Assembly: GCA_026874595.1 (NCBI GenBank)
Contig: JAPPUL010000084.1
Coordinates: forward strand, 297,001-361,000
Direction of reading: 5' to 3'
Length of the DNA: 64,000 nucleotides
Origin: Sipunculus nudus
Lineage: Eukaryota > Annelida > Sipuncula > Golfingiida > Sipunculidae
The position numbers and the translations under genes are program-made. Below, in pieces: positions 1 to 8,640 of the stretch; the stretch's first letter is position 1; every line of letters begins with the position of its first letter. The notes beneath the pieces are model-generated. The model was not told where the DNA came from. It did not search any database and worked only from the letters and a program-made list of their open reading frames with translations.

Positions 1-203
1 TAGATTTTAATTCAGTAGACAAAGAAGTTGCTAAGATATTCTTTATACTGATATCCCCTAAGGAAGCAGGAGCAGATCACGTAAAAGTGCTGGCACAAAT
101 AACACGTATTCTAAGAAAAGAAGAGGCAAGACAAGCTTTACTTGCATGTAATTCTAAAGAAGAGATTATAGCCTTTATAAGCCAAAGAGAAGTACTTGTT
201 TAG
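1..203 (+). CDS. PTS EIIA (fructose/nitrogen type) domain, C-terminal end
   Basis: This is the last 66 codons of a gene that begins before the window; the open frame starts at base 3 and ends in TAG at 201-203. The visible peptide contains ILISPKEAGADHVKVLAQ followed by a helix ending KEEIIAFI, the pattern of the C-terminal half of type-2 PTS EIIA domains (PtsN/FruA family): strand, GxxHxxxLAxI helix, then a final helix. The phospho-accepting histidine lies upstream and is not in view. The family either phosphorylates sugars with a membrane EIIBC or acts as a regulatory PtsN. No EIIBC is adjacent, so a regulatory EIIA is possible but unproven. It converges on panC with a 29 bp gap. Confidence 0.7.
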   Translation, partial: DFNSVDKEVAKIFFILISPKEAGADHVKVLAQITRILRKEEARQALLACNSKEEIIAFISQREVLV

Positions 204-232
204 AAGTAACTAATAAGTAACTAATACATGAA

Positions 233-1099
233 TTAATCAATATCTACAATATCTACAATTTCATTATCTATTAATCTTGTGTTGCCTATATATACTGCAA
301 CTGCAATTAGTATCTGCGGTGATGATATTAGATCATAAACTTCTTTTAGATCAGTTGTACTTACGATAGAAATATATTCTATTCTAGTTATTTTTTTTAA
401 GGAAAGAGTAGAATGTATAATATTCTTTATGGTATCTACCTCTCTAATACCTTTTTTAATAGCGTTTTTACCGGTCATTATGCTTTTATAGATTATAGGT
501 GCTAAATCAAGCTCTTTTTTGGTTAAATTTTTATTACGTGAACTTAATGCAAGTCCTCTATTATCCCGTACTATTGGCAGAATCCTTATATCAAGTCCTA
601 AATTCAAGTCCTCAACAAGTGTTTTAATTATTATAGCCTGTTGATAATCCTTTTGCCCAAAATATGCAACTTTTGGTTTTACTATATTAAAAAGTTTTAA
701 ACATATAACGCATACCCCCTCAAAATGTCCTTTACGATATGCACCACACAAGTTATTATCTAATTCTTTGACCCGTACATCTGTAAGAAAATCCCTTTGC
801 GGATACATCTGTTTTGCTGAGGGATTAAATAAATATTGTACTCCTAGTCTCTTTAACTTTTGGATATCATTCTCAAGCTCTATAGGATAACTTTCAAAAT
901 CTTGACTTGAATTAAACTGTTTTGGATTTACAAATATACTCACTAGCGTTTTAGCGTTTTCTTTTTTACTTTCTCGTATTAGTGAGATGTGTCCTTCGTG
1001 TAAGGCACCCATCGTCGGAACAAAACCTATATCTATACCTGATGCAAGCATTTCTAAAGATATTTTGTGCATAATCGAAACACTTTTTATTATCTGCAT
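233..1099 (-). CDS. panC: Pantothenate synthetase
   Basis: The 288 aa product joins pantoate and beta-alanine using ATP, the last step of pantothenate (coenzyme A precursor) synthesis in the cytoplasm. The class-I adenylate-forming fold is evident: PTMGALHEGH at residues 28-37 holds the HxGH motif, VNPKQFN follows near residue 58, FGQKDYQQ near residue 146, and LALSSRN near residue 183 replaces KMSKS. Length matches the family (about 280 aa). The ATG start is clear but has little Shine-Dalgarno. It is the last gene of the minus-strand block that contains the menaquinone genes, 19 bp after mqnC. No panB or panD is in the window. Identification is firm. Confidence 0.95.
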   Translation of the reverse strand: MQIIKSVSIMHKISLEMLASGIDIGFVPTMGALHEGHISLIRESKKENAKTLVSIFVNPKQFNSSQDFESYPIELENDIQKLKRLGVQYLFNPSAKQMYPQRDFLTDVRVKELDNNLCGAYRKGHFEGVCVICLKLFNIVKPKVAYFGQKDYQQAIIIKTLVEDLNLGLDIRILPIVRDNRGLALSSRNKNLTKKELDLAPIIYKSIMTGKNAIKKGIREVDTIKNIIHSTLSLKKITRIEYISIVSTTDLKEVYDLISSPQILIAVAVYIGNTRLIDNEIVDIVDID

Positions 1100-1118
1100 A
1101 ACTCTATATTAGGTATAT

Positions 1119-2213
1119 TTATAATTCTACTTTCTCTTTTGGCATGTTTTTATATATACTATCTCTTTTATATGGAGTGTATCCCGCATCCACTATTAGT
1201 TGCCTAAGTCTTTCCTCATCCATCTTAAATATTGTCCCCGATGCACTTACAACGTTCTCTTCAATCATTATCGAACCTAAATCATTTGCTCCAAAATGAA
1301 GCGATATTTGTCCAACTTCTGGACCTTGCGTTACCCACGAGCCTTGTATATTTTGGATATTATCTAGGTATAGCCTACTTAAGGCAAGCACTTTTAGATA
1401 CGTTGTTGCGTTGCTTTTATTTGATTTTAGATTTGAATCTTTAGGCTCTTGATAAGTCCATGGTATAAATGCTGTAAAACCTTTTGTCTTATCTTGTAAA
1501 CTACGTATCTCATCAAAATGTTTAAGTATATCATCTAAAGTCTCAACATGTCCAAACATCATTGTCGCTGTTGTATAAAGCTTAAGATTATGTGCCTCCT
1601 CCATAACATTAAGCCACTCAGTTGCACTGCACTTTTTTTTACTAATTATTTCTCGTACCCGGTCTACTAGTATCTCAGCCCCACCACCAGGTATAGAATC
1701 AAGTCCTGCCTCCATTAACTCTGATATTACTTCTTTTATACTTAGTTTCTCAAGACGGCTTATATAAACTATCTCAGGCGGCGAGAATCCATGTATGTGT
1801 ATTTTATAACTCTTTATATATCTTAGAAGCTCTTTATAGTAACCAAGCCTTAATGTAGGATTAAGGCCGCCTTGCATCAATATCCCTGTACCACCAAGTT
1901 TCTTTGTCTCCTCTATCTTTTTTCCTATAACTTCAAATGGCAATACGTAACCCTCATCTGAGCCCACCTTGCGGTAGAATGAACAAAAACTACAATCTGT
2001 TACACATACGTTTGTATAGTTTATGTTTCTGTCTACTATGTAGCTTGCTAGCCTATTATCTGTTTTATGCTCTCTTACGTATTTTGCAAGTTCACCAAGC
2101 TCAACTAAGCTTAATTTAGTATATATTTGTTTTGCTTCAAATATATTTATCCTTTCATGATTTAATATCTTTTTGACTATACTCTCTTCAGTTATACTTT
2201 CTTCTGTATCCAA
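1119..2213 (-). CDS. mqnC: Cyclic dehypoxanthine futalosine synthase (radical SAM)
   Basis: The 364 aa radical-SAM enzyme cyclises dehypoxanthine futalosine in the futalosine pathway to menaquinone. The CxxxCxxC cluster motif is C70-C74-C77 (CVTDCSFC), and HGFSPPEI, PGGGAEI and FGHVETLDD motifs are characteristic of the MqnC/MqnE/CofH group. The HGFSPPE sequence and the downstream W-V-T-Q-G-P-E-V-G segment favour MqnC over MqnE. Translation appears to begin at TTG (2211-2213), since no in-frame ATG precedes the conserved region; an AGAGAGG lies about a dozen bases upstream. It is co-directional with mqnA and mqnE, so the quinone pool is probably menaquinone. Confidence 0.92.
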   Translation of the reverse strand: MDTEESITEESIVKKILNHERINIFEAKQIYTKLSLVELGELAKYVREHKTDNRLASYIVDRNINYTNVCVTDCSFCSFYRKVGSDEGYVLPFEVIGKKIEETKKLGGTGILMQGGLNPTLRLGYYKELLRYIKSYKIHIHGFSPPEIVYISRLEKLSIKEVISELMEAGLDSIPGGGAEILVDRVREIISKKKCSATEWLNVMEEAHNLKLYTTATMMFGHVETLDDILKHFDEIRSLQDKTKGFTAFIPWTYQEPKDSNLKSNKSNATTYLKVLALSRLYLDNIQNIQGSWVTQGPEVGQISLHFGANDLGSIMIEENVVSASGTIFKMDEERLRQLIVDAGYTPYKRDSIYKNMPKEKVEL

Positions 2214-2259
2214 AATATATTTTTAGCCTCTCTAACACAATTTTTAATATGCTAAATAT

Positions 2260-3036
2260 CTAGTAATAATTTAAGCTTAGTAACTTATGTATATAATTTT
2301 CTTTGTATAACATATTTTGATATAATGTTATTGCTTGCTTTTTTTTCTCATCTAAATTAAAACTTATATTCTTGCTATAATAATAATATAAAAAGTCTTT
2401 ATCTTCATTCTTTTGTTGTTCAACTACTTTATCTATGTTCTTAAGCCCTTCATCCCTAGATTTTAGTATGTCTTCTCGTAACTTATTATCTTTTATTGTA
2501 CTTACCCATACTGCAAATACAAATGGATAGCCTGTCCATTCACGCCATATTGAGCTTAAATCAAAATATTTGCTATTCTCTTCTTTATGATGTATAGCAT
2601 TATCTCCTATAAGAAGGTATGCGTCGTAGTGTTTTCTGTTTGATATTATATATTTACTGCTTTCTATACTATATTCACATTGTAAGTTATAATATTGTTT
2701 TAGGATGAGCTTTAACAAATGTAGAGCGCTTAATGAACTCTTATCAAGGGCTACATGCTTTATCTGTTTTAATCTCTTATTCTGAAAGCATAGCACAGAA
2801 CCAGATCTATTCTCTGCGGATATCGATACCCCATCTATTATATTGCAAGCTCTATTATTTAATACCTCATAAATCGGAAGTAAAGCCAAGTCAAGCTTTC
2901 CATCACTATATAACCTTGCCAGTTCTGAGGGTGTCCCTTCCAGCAAACTATATTTGTCTTTAAGCTCATATATAAGCGGTAATACATTTATATATGGGAC
3001 CACACCTAGTTTTATTCCCTCTTTTATTCCTCGCAA
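2260..3036 (-). CDS. mqnA: Chorismate dehydratase
   Basis: The 258 aa protein converts chorismate to 3-enolpyruvylbenzoate, the committed step of the futalosine menaquinone pathway. It has the two-lobed periplasmic-binding-protein-like fold of MqnA/MqnD: an N-terminal LGVVPYINVLPLIYEL, a GxxSELARL segment near residue 37, DLALLPIYE near 54-62, and the WREWTGYPFVFAVWV signature near residues 165-179 that is typical of MqnA. The start is TTG, preceded by AGGAG with a 5-6 base spacer. It lies between mqnE and mqnC. No mqnB or mqnD is in this window, so the pathway must be completed elsewhere. Confidence 0.9.
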   Translation of the reverse strand: MRGIKEGIKLGVVPYINVLPLIYELKDKYSLLEGTPSELARLYSDGKLDLALLPIYEVLNNRACNIIDGVSISAENRSGSVLCFQNKRLKQIKHVALDKSSLSALHLLKLILKQYYNLQCEYSIESSKYIISNRKHYDAYLLIGDNAIHHKEENSKYFDLSSIWREWTGYPFVFAVWVSTIKDNKLREDILKSRDEGLKNIDKVVEQQKNEDKDFLYYYYSKNISFNLDEKKKQAITLYQNMLYKENYIHKLLSLNYY

Positions 3037-3067
3037 AGCCTCTCCTGCTCAACATATTTTTTTAGAT

Positions 3068-4168
3068 TTAATTATTTACTATGTTATAATAAGCATCTCT
3101 TTCTACCGCCTCTTTTCCAACATCTTTTATTAAGCTTATTATCTGTTCTTTTTGCATTATCATAGGACTTTCTGCTCCCGCTGCATGCATTATCTTTTCA
3201 GATAATACTGTTCCATCAAAATCATCTGCCCCATAAGAAAGTCCTATCTGTCCAACCTTCAGGCCAAGCGTTATCCAATAGGACTTTATATGTCTAAAAT
3301 TATCTAAGAATATACGCGATATTGCTATAGTTTTAAGTTCATCTATTGCACTCGTTCTATTACCCCGTAAAGCATTATTCTCTGGATGGTAGGTTAATGG
3401 TATGAAGCTCATAAAACCCTCTGTTTTGTCTTGTAATAACCGCAGTTCTTCCATATGGGAAAGCCTATCTTCTTTGCTCTCTATATGACCAAATAACATA
3501 GTTGCGTTGCTTCTTATACCCATTTTGTGGGCTGTCTCATGTATCGAAAGCCAGTCCTCTCCCGTTATCTTATCGTCGCATATCTTTTTTCTAACCTCTT
3601 GTGCAAATATCTCTGCACCCCCTCCCGGTATCATTCTAAGACCTGCTTCCTTTAACTTCTCAAGTACTTCTTTTATACCCATTTGGTAGCGTTTGGAAAA
3701 GTAGGATAGCTCTACTGCTGTGAACGCTTTTATTACCACATCAGCATTTATATTATGTATTGTTGAGAGCATATTTAGATAGTAATCAAATTCTAGGTTC
3801 TTATTTAAACCCCCTACTATATGTAGTTCTTTTATTCCAAACCTATCATATTCTAAAAACCTCTCCTTTATCTGTGCTTCACTCATTACATACGCTTTCT
3901 TTTGACTCTCTTTTGCTCCAAATGAACAAAAGCTACATGATAATTCACATATGTTTGAATAGTTTATATGTCCATTTAATACATAATATATGTTTTGTCC
4001 GTTATATTTACTTTGTATGTGAGATGCAAGCTTTCCTAGTATTTGTAGATCTTTTGTCTCGTATAGTATAAGCCCTTCTTCTTTACTTATACGCTCACCT
4101 TCACATACTTTCTCGCATATTAGTTTAAGTTCCCTTGGAAGCTTAAGCCCTGCTGTTAGTATTGCCAC
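3068..4168 (-). CDS. mqnE: Aminofutalosine synthase (radical SAM)
   Basis: The 366 aa radical-SAM enzyme joins 3-enolpyruvylbenzoate with SAM-derived adenosine to make aminofutalosine. The CxxxCxxC motif is C74-C78-C81 (CELSCSFC). ELHIVGGLN near residue 114, PGGGAEIFA, and FGHIESKEDR give the MqnE pattern, and the HGFSPPE motif of MqnC is absent. The start is GTG at 4166-4168, with AAAGGATG about ten bases upstream. It is first of the three mqn genes in the direction of transcription, and AT-only palindromic sequence separates it from apt. Its product is hydrolysed to release adenine, which may explain apt next door. Confidence 0.92.
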   Translation of the reverse strand: MAILTAGLKLPRELKLICEKVCEGERISKEEGLILYETKDLQILGKLASHIQSKYNGQNIYYVLNGHINYSNICELSCSFCSFGAKESQKKAYVMSEAQIKERFLEYDRFGIKELHIVGGLNKNLEFDYYLNMLSTIHNINADVVIKAFTAVELSYFSKRYQMGIKEVLEKLKEAGLRMIPGGGAEIFAQEVRKKICDDKITGEDWLSIHETAHKMGIRSNATMLFGHIESKEDRLSHMEELRLLQDKTEGFMSFIPLTYHPENNALRGNRTSAIDELKTIAISRIFLDNFRHIKSYWITLGLKVGQIGLSYGADDFDGTVLSEKIMHAAGAESPMIMQKEQIISLIKDVGKEAVERDAYYNIVNN

Positions 4169-4177
4169 TTTATATCA

Positions 4178-4230
4178 TCCTTTTTTATTAATATATATAT
4201 TAATAATAATATATATATATTAATATGATA
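4178..4230. other. AT-only palindromes between apt and mqnE
   Basis: Two adjacent perfect 16 bp AT palindromes occupy this gap: 4188-4203 (TTAATATATATATTAA) and 4207-4222 (TAATATATATATATTA). They lie between the apt stop and the mqnE start on the minus strand. They may be an operator pair or only slippage-prone TA repeats; no known site is recognised. Confidence 0.3.
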
Positions 4231-4241
4231 TGACAATTATC

Positions 4242-4772
4242 TTAGCTATAGCTTATTAGAGTTGTTAACTTTATCTTCGGAAAAGATTTATTTATCTTTT
4301 CACGCCCACCCAAAAATAGCAACTCTGCAATACTCCCTATCCCTACAACTTTTGCATCTTTTATCTGCATTATAAGTTTTATCATTGCCTCAAGAGTCCC
4401 TCCTGTTGCAATAACATCATCTATTATTAGTACTTTATCCCCTTCAACAACTGCGTCCTTATGCATTGCTAATTCATCATACCCATATTCAAGCTCATAA
4501 CGCTCTTCAAGTACGGCACCAGGTAATTTCCCTTTCTTTCTAATTGGTATGAACCCAGCTCCTATATTATAGGCTATTGGGCTTCCCATTATAAAACCCC
4601 TTGCCTCCGCTGCCACCACCTTCGTCACTCCATCATCTTTATATTCGTTTGTTAAAAGGTCTATCGACTTCTTTAGTGCATCGCCTTCTTTCCATAATGT
4701 TGTTAGATCTTTGAACGATATCCCTTCCTTCGGAAACCCTTCTATCGTCCTTACGTAGCTTTTTAAGTCCAT
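4242..4772 (-). CDS. apt: Adenine phosphoribosyltransferase
   Basis: The 176 aa enzyme converts adenine plus PRPP to AMP and diphosphate, the adenine salvage reaction. The PRPP-binding motif VLIIDDVIATGGTL is at residues 114-127, the AEARGFI motif at 55-61 and IRKKGKLPG near 78-86, all standard for Apt; length is normal. The ATG overlaps the ribosome-binding purines and starts almost at the stop codon of the LysM gene, suggesting translational coupling. It precedes mqnE in the same direction. The futalosine pathway with aminofutalosine releases adenine, so an Apt co-transcribed with mqn genes could recycle that adenine. That link is inference from context. Confidence 0.94.
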   Translation of the reverse strand: MDLKSYVRTIEGFPKEGISFKDLTTLWKEGDALKKSIDLLTNEYKDDGVTKVVAAEARGFIMGSPIAYNIGAGFIPIRKKGKLPGAVLEERYELEYGYDELAMHKDAVVEGDKVLIIDDVIATGGTLEAMIKLIMQIKDAKVVGIGSIAELLFLGGREKINKSFPKIKLTTLISYS

Positions 4773-4775
4773 TCC

Positions 4776-5852
4776 TTACTTTTTTACCTCTATATACTTT
4801 TTAGGATCTTGCAGTTTGTTTCCTTCAAATATATATAAATTAACCTCAAGAAATCGACTATTTTTACTTTTTATCCCTATTACACCTTTTTCTCTAATCT
4901 TATCTCCCTTGGAGAGTTTAGATTCCATCCCCCTTGACCTGTACACTGTTATTAGACCATTTGTGCTTCTTATTATGATTGTATTAGCCCCTCTAAATCC
5001 TTCTACAAAAGTTACTTCGCCGCCCATTATTGCTCTTAATTTAGTATCAGAAAACCTTACCCTTATACTACCATTAAATATATTCTTCTCAGCTCCTTTC
5101 CCTATTCCATAACCACCTAATACCTTAGATACATTATATAATCTAAATTTAGATCTCATATCTTTATTTTGCTCTGTCCAGCCCTTTGCCCAGCCCTCTT
5201 TCCCACCCTCTTTCGCTCCCTCTTTTGCTCCCTCTGTCTCCTTTCTCCACTCTAACTCGTTTGCTCCTTTATATATCCATTTAGCTCTCTCTACTACTTT
5301 TAAATACTCTCCTCTACGTATTTTCCCTCCTCCTCTTAACTCGTTAAGTTTTAAAATACCATCTACACTAACTCCATATTTACGTGATATAGACCATAGC
5401 GTCTGCCCTAACTCCACCCTATGATAGATATATTTATCTTCTAAACCTTCACTTAAACCTTCATTTAAACTCTCATTTAAACCCTCATTTAAACCTTCAT
5501 TTAAACCCTCATTTAAACCTTCATTTAAACCCTCATTTAAACCTTCATTTAAACCCTCATTTAAACCTTCATTTAAACCCTCATTTAAACCTTCAGCAAT
5601 ATCTGAATCTACATCTAGTTTAAGCTCATAGCCTGTTTTAAGCAATTTGTTTTTTAAGCCAGGATTTAATTTGTATATTTCCTCATAGCTTAAGTTATAT
5701 CGCTTGCTTATGCTGTATAGTGTTTGGCCCCTTTTTACTTTGTGTTTGATTATTTTACTATAGACCGTCGGTGGGATTAGTAATTGCAGTATTATACATA
5801 TTGCATATAGTTTAAGCGTTCTTATCCTTCTTTGCGTCCTTTGCGTCCTCAT
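4776..5852 (-). CDS. LysM / degenerate M23-like envelope protein with GLNE repeats
   Basis: The 358 aa protein has an N-terminal hydrophobic segment (about residues 13-31), a first LysM domain (about 36-80, VKRGQTLYSISKRYNLS), a tract of about thirteen Gly-Leu-Asn-Glu units (about 87-139), a second LysM (about 145-190) and a C-terminal domain shaped like peptidase M23 (about 255-355). LysM binds peptidoglycan. The M23 part keeps the GDKIREKGVIG turn but lacks the HxxxD and HxH zinc ligands; where HLHFEV is expected it reads FLEVNLYIF. It is therefore probably catalytically dead, like EnvC/NlpD amidase activators. A cell-division or wall-remodelling activator role is inference. It overlaps the apt start region. 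Confidence 0.75.
   Translation of the reverse strand: MRTQRTQRRIRTLKLYAICIILQLLIPPTVYSKIIKHKVKRGQTLYSISKRYNLSYEEIYKLNPGLKNKLLKTGYELKLDVDSDIAEGLNEGLNEGLNEGLNEGLNEGLNEGLNEGLNEGLNEGLNESLNEGLSEGLEDKYIYHRVELGQTLWSISRKYGVSVDGILKLNELRGGGKIRRGEYLKVVERAKWIYKGANELEWRKETEGAKEGAKEGGKEGWAKGWTEQNKDMRSKFRLYNVSKVLGGYGIGKGAEKNIFNGSIRVRFSDTKLRAIMGGEVTFVEGFRGANTIIIRSTNGLITVYRSRGMESKLSKGDKIREKGVIGIKSKNSRFLEVNLYIFEGNKLQDPKKYIEVKK
5443..5593 (-). repeat. 12-bp coding minisatellite (about 13 units) encoding GLNE
   Basis: Units of the form cctcatttaaac / cttcatttaaac alternate in tandem on the plus strand, so the array is also a 24 bp doublet. It is in frame inside the LysM protein and encodes Gly-Leu-Asn-Glu repeats with occasional Ser variants at the ends. 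Being a multiple of three, copy-number change alters linker length without breaking the frame. Confidence 0.9.
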
Positions 5853-5950
5853 ATTTCTAAAAGCGCCCCCTCTTTCTTTTTTTTTACTCTCCTTCCTTTG
5901 CTTCTTTGCTCTATTCGGCTTTTAGAATACGTAATTTAAATCTTAACATC

Positions 5951-6865
5951 CTATTTTATTTGTTTCCTTATCTCATATAAACCTATTCCCGTTGCAACCG
6001 ACACATTCAATGACTCGATATTTCCTAGGTTCCTTATCCCTACAAGAAAATCACAGCTTTCCTTAATTAATCTCCTAATCCCTAAACCCTCAGAACCAAC
6101 TACTAATACCACTCGTCCAGAAAACTCTACCTCATCAAGCATAACTTCTCCTCCTACATCAAGACCATATACCCAAAAGTTTTCTTCCCGCTTTAAGTAA
6201 TCTAAGCTCCTTTTTAAATTTGTTACCTCTATTATCGGAACATAATATGCTGCTCCACTTGATACCTTATATACTGTAGAACTCACTTTTGCTGACTTGT
6301 CCTTTGCCAGTATAAGCCCATCTCCTCCAAAATGTTCTATGCTTCTTAGTATTGCTCCTAAATTATGAGGGTCTTTTATTCCATCTAATACCGTAAGTAG
6401 AGTAGGGGGATTGTCTTTTCTCTCTTTTATATAGCTCTCAAGCGATTTGTATATGTTTTTCTTTTTAACTTGTGCGCTAACTTCATGAGCTTTACCATTC
6501 TCATCTACAAAACTATCTACTCCATTCTCAACTATATTTATTCCTCTTGCTTCACAAAGCTTTATAATATCTAGTATGCGACGTGACTTAAAGCCTAAAG
6601 CCCCTTTTCTACTATAATCCTTATCATAATCACGATTATTTAATTTTGGCTGCTTTTTTGGCCGCTTTTTTGATTTTGTAGTATTTAATTTATTCTTTTT
6701 TGTGGGAGACCCTTTTGTAGTAGGCCCTTCTGTGGTAAGCCCTCCTGCGGGAGGACCCTCCAGTCCCGATAGCGCACCCTCAACGACTTCTACCCTCTGG
6801 CATACTTCACTTAAGATTGCCTCTCGTACCGCATGTATTCCGTATACTTTTACATCTATTAACAT
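5951..6865 (-). CDS. rlmB: TrmH-family 23S rRNA 2'-O-methyltransferase (RlmB-like)
   Basis: The 304 aa SPOUT methyltransferase probably methylates the 2'-OH of a guanosine in 23S rRNA. The SpoU motifs are present: motif 1 DPHNLGAILRSIEHFG near residues 168-183, motif 2 VVLVVGSEGLGIRRL near 252-266 and motif 3 IESLNVSVATGIGLYE near 283-298. The N-terminal substrate-binding domain (IHAVREAIL) is interrupted at about residues 37-90 by a Gly/Pro/Thr/Lys-rich low-complexity insertion that lengthens the protein beyond the usual 240-260 aa. The ATG sits inside a 10 bp tandem repeat that itself carries ATG. Other members (TrmH, TsnR) are possible; the RlmB assignment rests on the domain order. Confidence 0.85.
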   Translation of the reverse strand: MLIDVKVYGIHAVREAILSEVCQRVEVVEGALSGLEGPPAGGLTTEGPTTKGSPTKKNKLNTTKSKKRPKKQPKLNNRDYDKDYSRKGALGFKSRRILDIIKLCEARGINIVENGVDSFVDENGKAHEVSAQVKKKNIYKSLESYIKERKDNPPTLLTVLDGIKDPHNLGAILRSIEHFGGDGLILAKDKSAKVSSTVYKVSSGAAYYVPIIEVTNLKRSLDYLKREENFWVYGLDVGGEVMLDEVEFSGRVVLVVGSEGLGIRRLIKESCDFLVGIRNLGNIESLNVSVATGIGLYEIRKQIK

Positions 6866-6915
6866 CTATTAACATTTATTAACATTTATTAACATTTATT
6901 AACATTTATTAACAT
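6852..6915 (-). repeat. 10-bp tandem repeat on the rlmB start codon
   Basis: About six copies of a 10 bp unit (aacatttatt or aacatctatt on the plus strand) cover the start of rlmB. On the coding strand each unit contains ATG (ATGTTAATAA). The in-frame start is the ATG at 6863-6865; the other copies begin frames that stop within a few codons. Since 10 is not a multiple of three, gain or loss of a unit changes which ATG lies at a given distance from any upstream ribosome-binding site. Confidence 0.85.
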
Positions 6916-6922
6916 TCAAAAG

Positions 6923-7255
6923 CTAATTTAGTACGCTCTTCTCTATCGATATCCGGTTCCATATAGTCTCGTATATCTTATGTCCTGGACTTATATTCTC
7001 AAATTTTACCCAATCCCCTTCTAAATCATAATATACCTTTATATACCATCTATTGCGAAGACTATTTCTTAGTTCTATTTTTGATTCTGATTTTAACAGA
7101 TTTATAAATATTATATGCCTACTATCCTCTTCACTCTTATATGAAAAGGCTTCATAATACTTTATTTCTAAATTTCTATCGTTATAACTATAAATTAATG
7201 CTATAGTTATACATATTAATACTATCGTTAATGCTAATATCCTAATTCGCTTCAT
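6923..7255 (-). CDS. Small membrane-anchored protein of unknown function
   Basis: I do not recognise this 110 aa protein. It starts with a basic stretch and one hydrophobic segment (about residues 4-24), then a charged, probably extracytoplasmic domain of about 85 residues with no cysteines. An uncleaved signal anchor or signal peptide is likely. It lies immediately upstream of rlmB on the same strand, across the start-codon repeat, so it may be first in that transcript. Base composition resembles its neighbours. Confidence 0.55.
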   Translation of the reverse strand: MKRIRILALTIVLICITIALIYSYNDRNLEIKYYEAFSYKSEEDSRHIIFINLLKSESKIELRNSLRNRWYIKVYYDLEGDWVKFENISPGHKIYETIWNRISIEKSVLN

Positions 7256-7635
7256 AAAGCTTCCTCAGCTCCTCAAGAGCTCCTCAAGCAATTAATATTA
7301 TTCATTAATATTATTCTAAGATAACTTCTTGCTATATAGTTCTATAAATCTTTTTAACCGGCCTATAGCTTATATAAGCTAGTTAATTAAAAAAAAAAAG
7401 CAAGTATTAATTTTTTTTTATCAGCTTTTTTTTATCAGCTTTTTTTTATCAGCTTTTTTTTACGTTTTACTATCTTATAATTTTATGTCTATCTCACCAT
7501 ATTTACAAACTATTTAACTTTTAATATCATATTCCGATGTTTAGTACAATACTTTGTTTAGTACAATACTTTGTTTAGTACAATACTTTATTGTGCTTTA
7601 TAATACTTTGCTTGGCAGCATAGGAATCTTTTAAT
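7256..7635. other. Divergent intergenic region with two tandem repeats
   Basis: This 380 bp gap separates divergent genes and no coding frame was convincing. It holds a 14 bp unit (atcagctttttttt) three times at 7420-7461 and a 17 bp unit (tgtttagtacaatactt) three times at 7538-7588, the latter about 50 bp before the next plus-strand start. An A-run followed by a T-run (about 7389-7419) lies just before the first array. Promoters for both directions must be here, but none stands out. Confidence 0.7.
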
Positions 7636-8622
7636 ATGAAAAAACTTAGCTATTCTATCCATTCTATTTCTCTCATTCTTTTCTTTATTCTATTTAGTCC
7701 AAACTTCTATACTAATATATTTGCTGATGAGGATACTACATATCATAATCTAAAAACTGTTTTGTCTATTAAAAAAAGTAACTTTAAACTTCGTGAGCCT
7801 ATTTTAGTTAGATTTAAAATTATTAACAACACTTATAAAAATATTAATCTGACTCTAAGTGAGAACCATTATCTAAACTTTAGTTTCTATATTAAGTCTT
7901 TGGATAACAAGATCATTAAAGAAAGAGATTTTTTCTACTTTCAGAAAATAGATGCTCGGCAAAATAAAAATGTGCCTACTAAAAACCTTACTCTTGCATC
8001 TGATGAATTATTTGGCAAGGAGTTTGACCTTACTAAGTATTATAACCTAAATAAACCCGGATACTATCTTATAAGAGGATTCTTTAAACCTTTAGAAGAT
8101 TACAATTTAGCAAAAACTCTAAAAACTCAAATAATTCAAATACAAATAAAAGAGTCTCCTCACGCCACTAAATTACAGGTAGAAGAAGAATTACAAGATT
8201 ACAAAGAACGTCAAAAATTAAGAACTCCATCTGATACTATTTCCTTTATACTTAAAAATCGTATTGCCAAAAAGTGGACACAGTATTTTAGCTATATTCA
8301 ACTTGAGGAGCTAATTAAACAGTATCCTAAATTCTTTAATCAATATAATAGTATTAAATCATCCAATGTATTTCATAGACAAAGAGTTTTAGATGATTTT
8401 AAGGAGTATTTGAAGTATTATCTGTCTGAGATCGGATTTATAGGCATTAAAGACTTTATAATTTATAAAACTATAATAGAAAACCAAGCTAAGAAAGCTC
8501 GAGTTCTTGTCCGTATTGCTTATAAGAGCAATAATCTTACCTTCCATAAAGATTATACATTCTATCTTTTCCAAAAGAATAGACGTTGGTTTGTTTACTC
8601 TTGGAAAATTAATAATGTTTAA
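7636..8622 (+). CDS. Secreted protein of unknown function
   Basis: The 328 aa protein has a signal peptide (basic MKK start, hydrophobic core to about residue 25, probable cleavage near FADED). Residues about 38-150 look like a beta-sandwich: LKTVLSIKKSNFKLREPILVRFKI-type strands followed by GYYLIRGFF, a pattern seen in BsuPI-like or other immunoglobulin-fold periplasmic domains. The rest is helical and ends in a short beta meander (LVRIAYKSNNLTFHKDYTFYLF). No catalytic motif is visible. Function is unknown. The coding strand is unusually pyrimidine-rich. Confidence 0.65.
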   Translation: MKKLSYSIHSISLILFFILFSPNFYTNIFADEDTTYHNLKTVLSIKKSNFKLREPILVRFKIINNTYKNINLTLSENHYLNFSFYIKSLDNKIIKERDFFYFQKIDARQNKNVPTKNLTLASDELFGKEFDLTKYYNLNKPGYYLIRGFFKPLEDYNLAKTLKTQIIQIQIKESPHATKLQVEEELQDYKERQKLRTPSDTISFILKNRIAKKWTQYFSYIQLEELIKQYPKFFNQYNSIKSSNVFHRQRVLDDFKEYLKYYLSEIGFIGIKDFIIYKTIIENQAKKARVLVRIAYKSNNLTFHKDYTFYLFQKNRRWFVYSWKINNV

Positions 8623-8640
8623 AAATAATGTTATAAAAAT

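Noticed and set aside
5443-5593. CRISPR-like array
   Set aside because: Units are contiguous 12-mers with no spacers and lie in frame inside a protein-coding gene.
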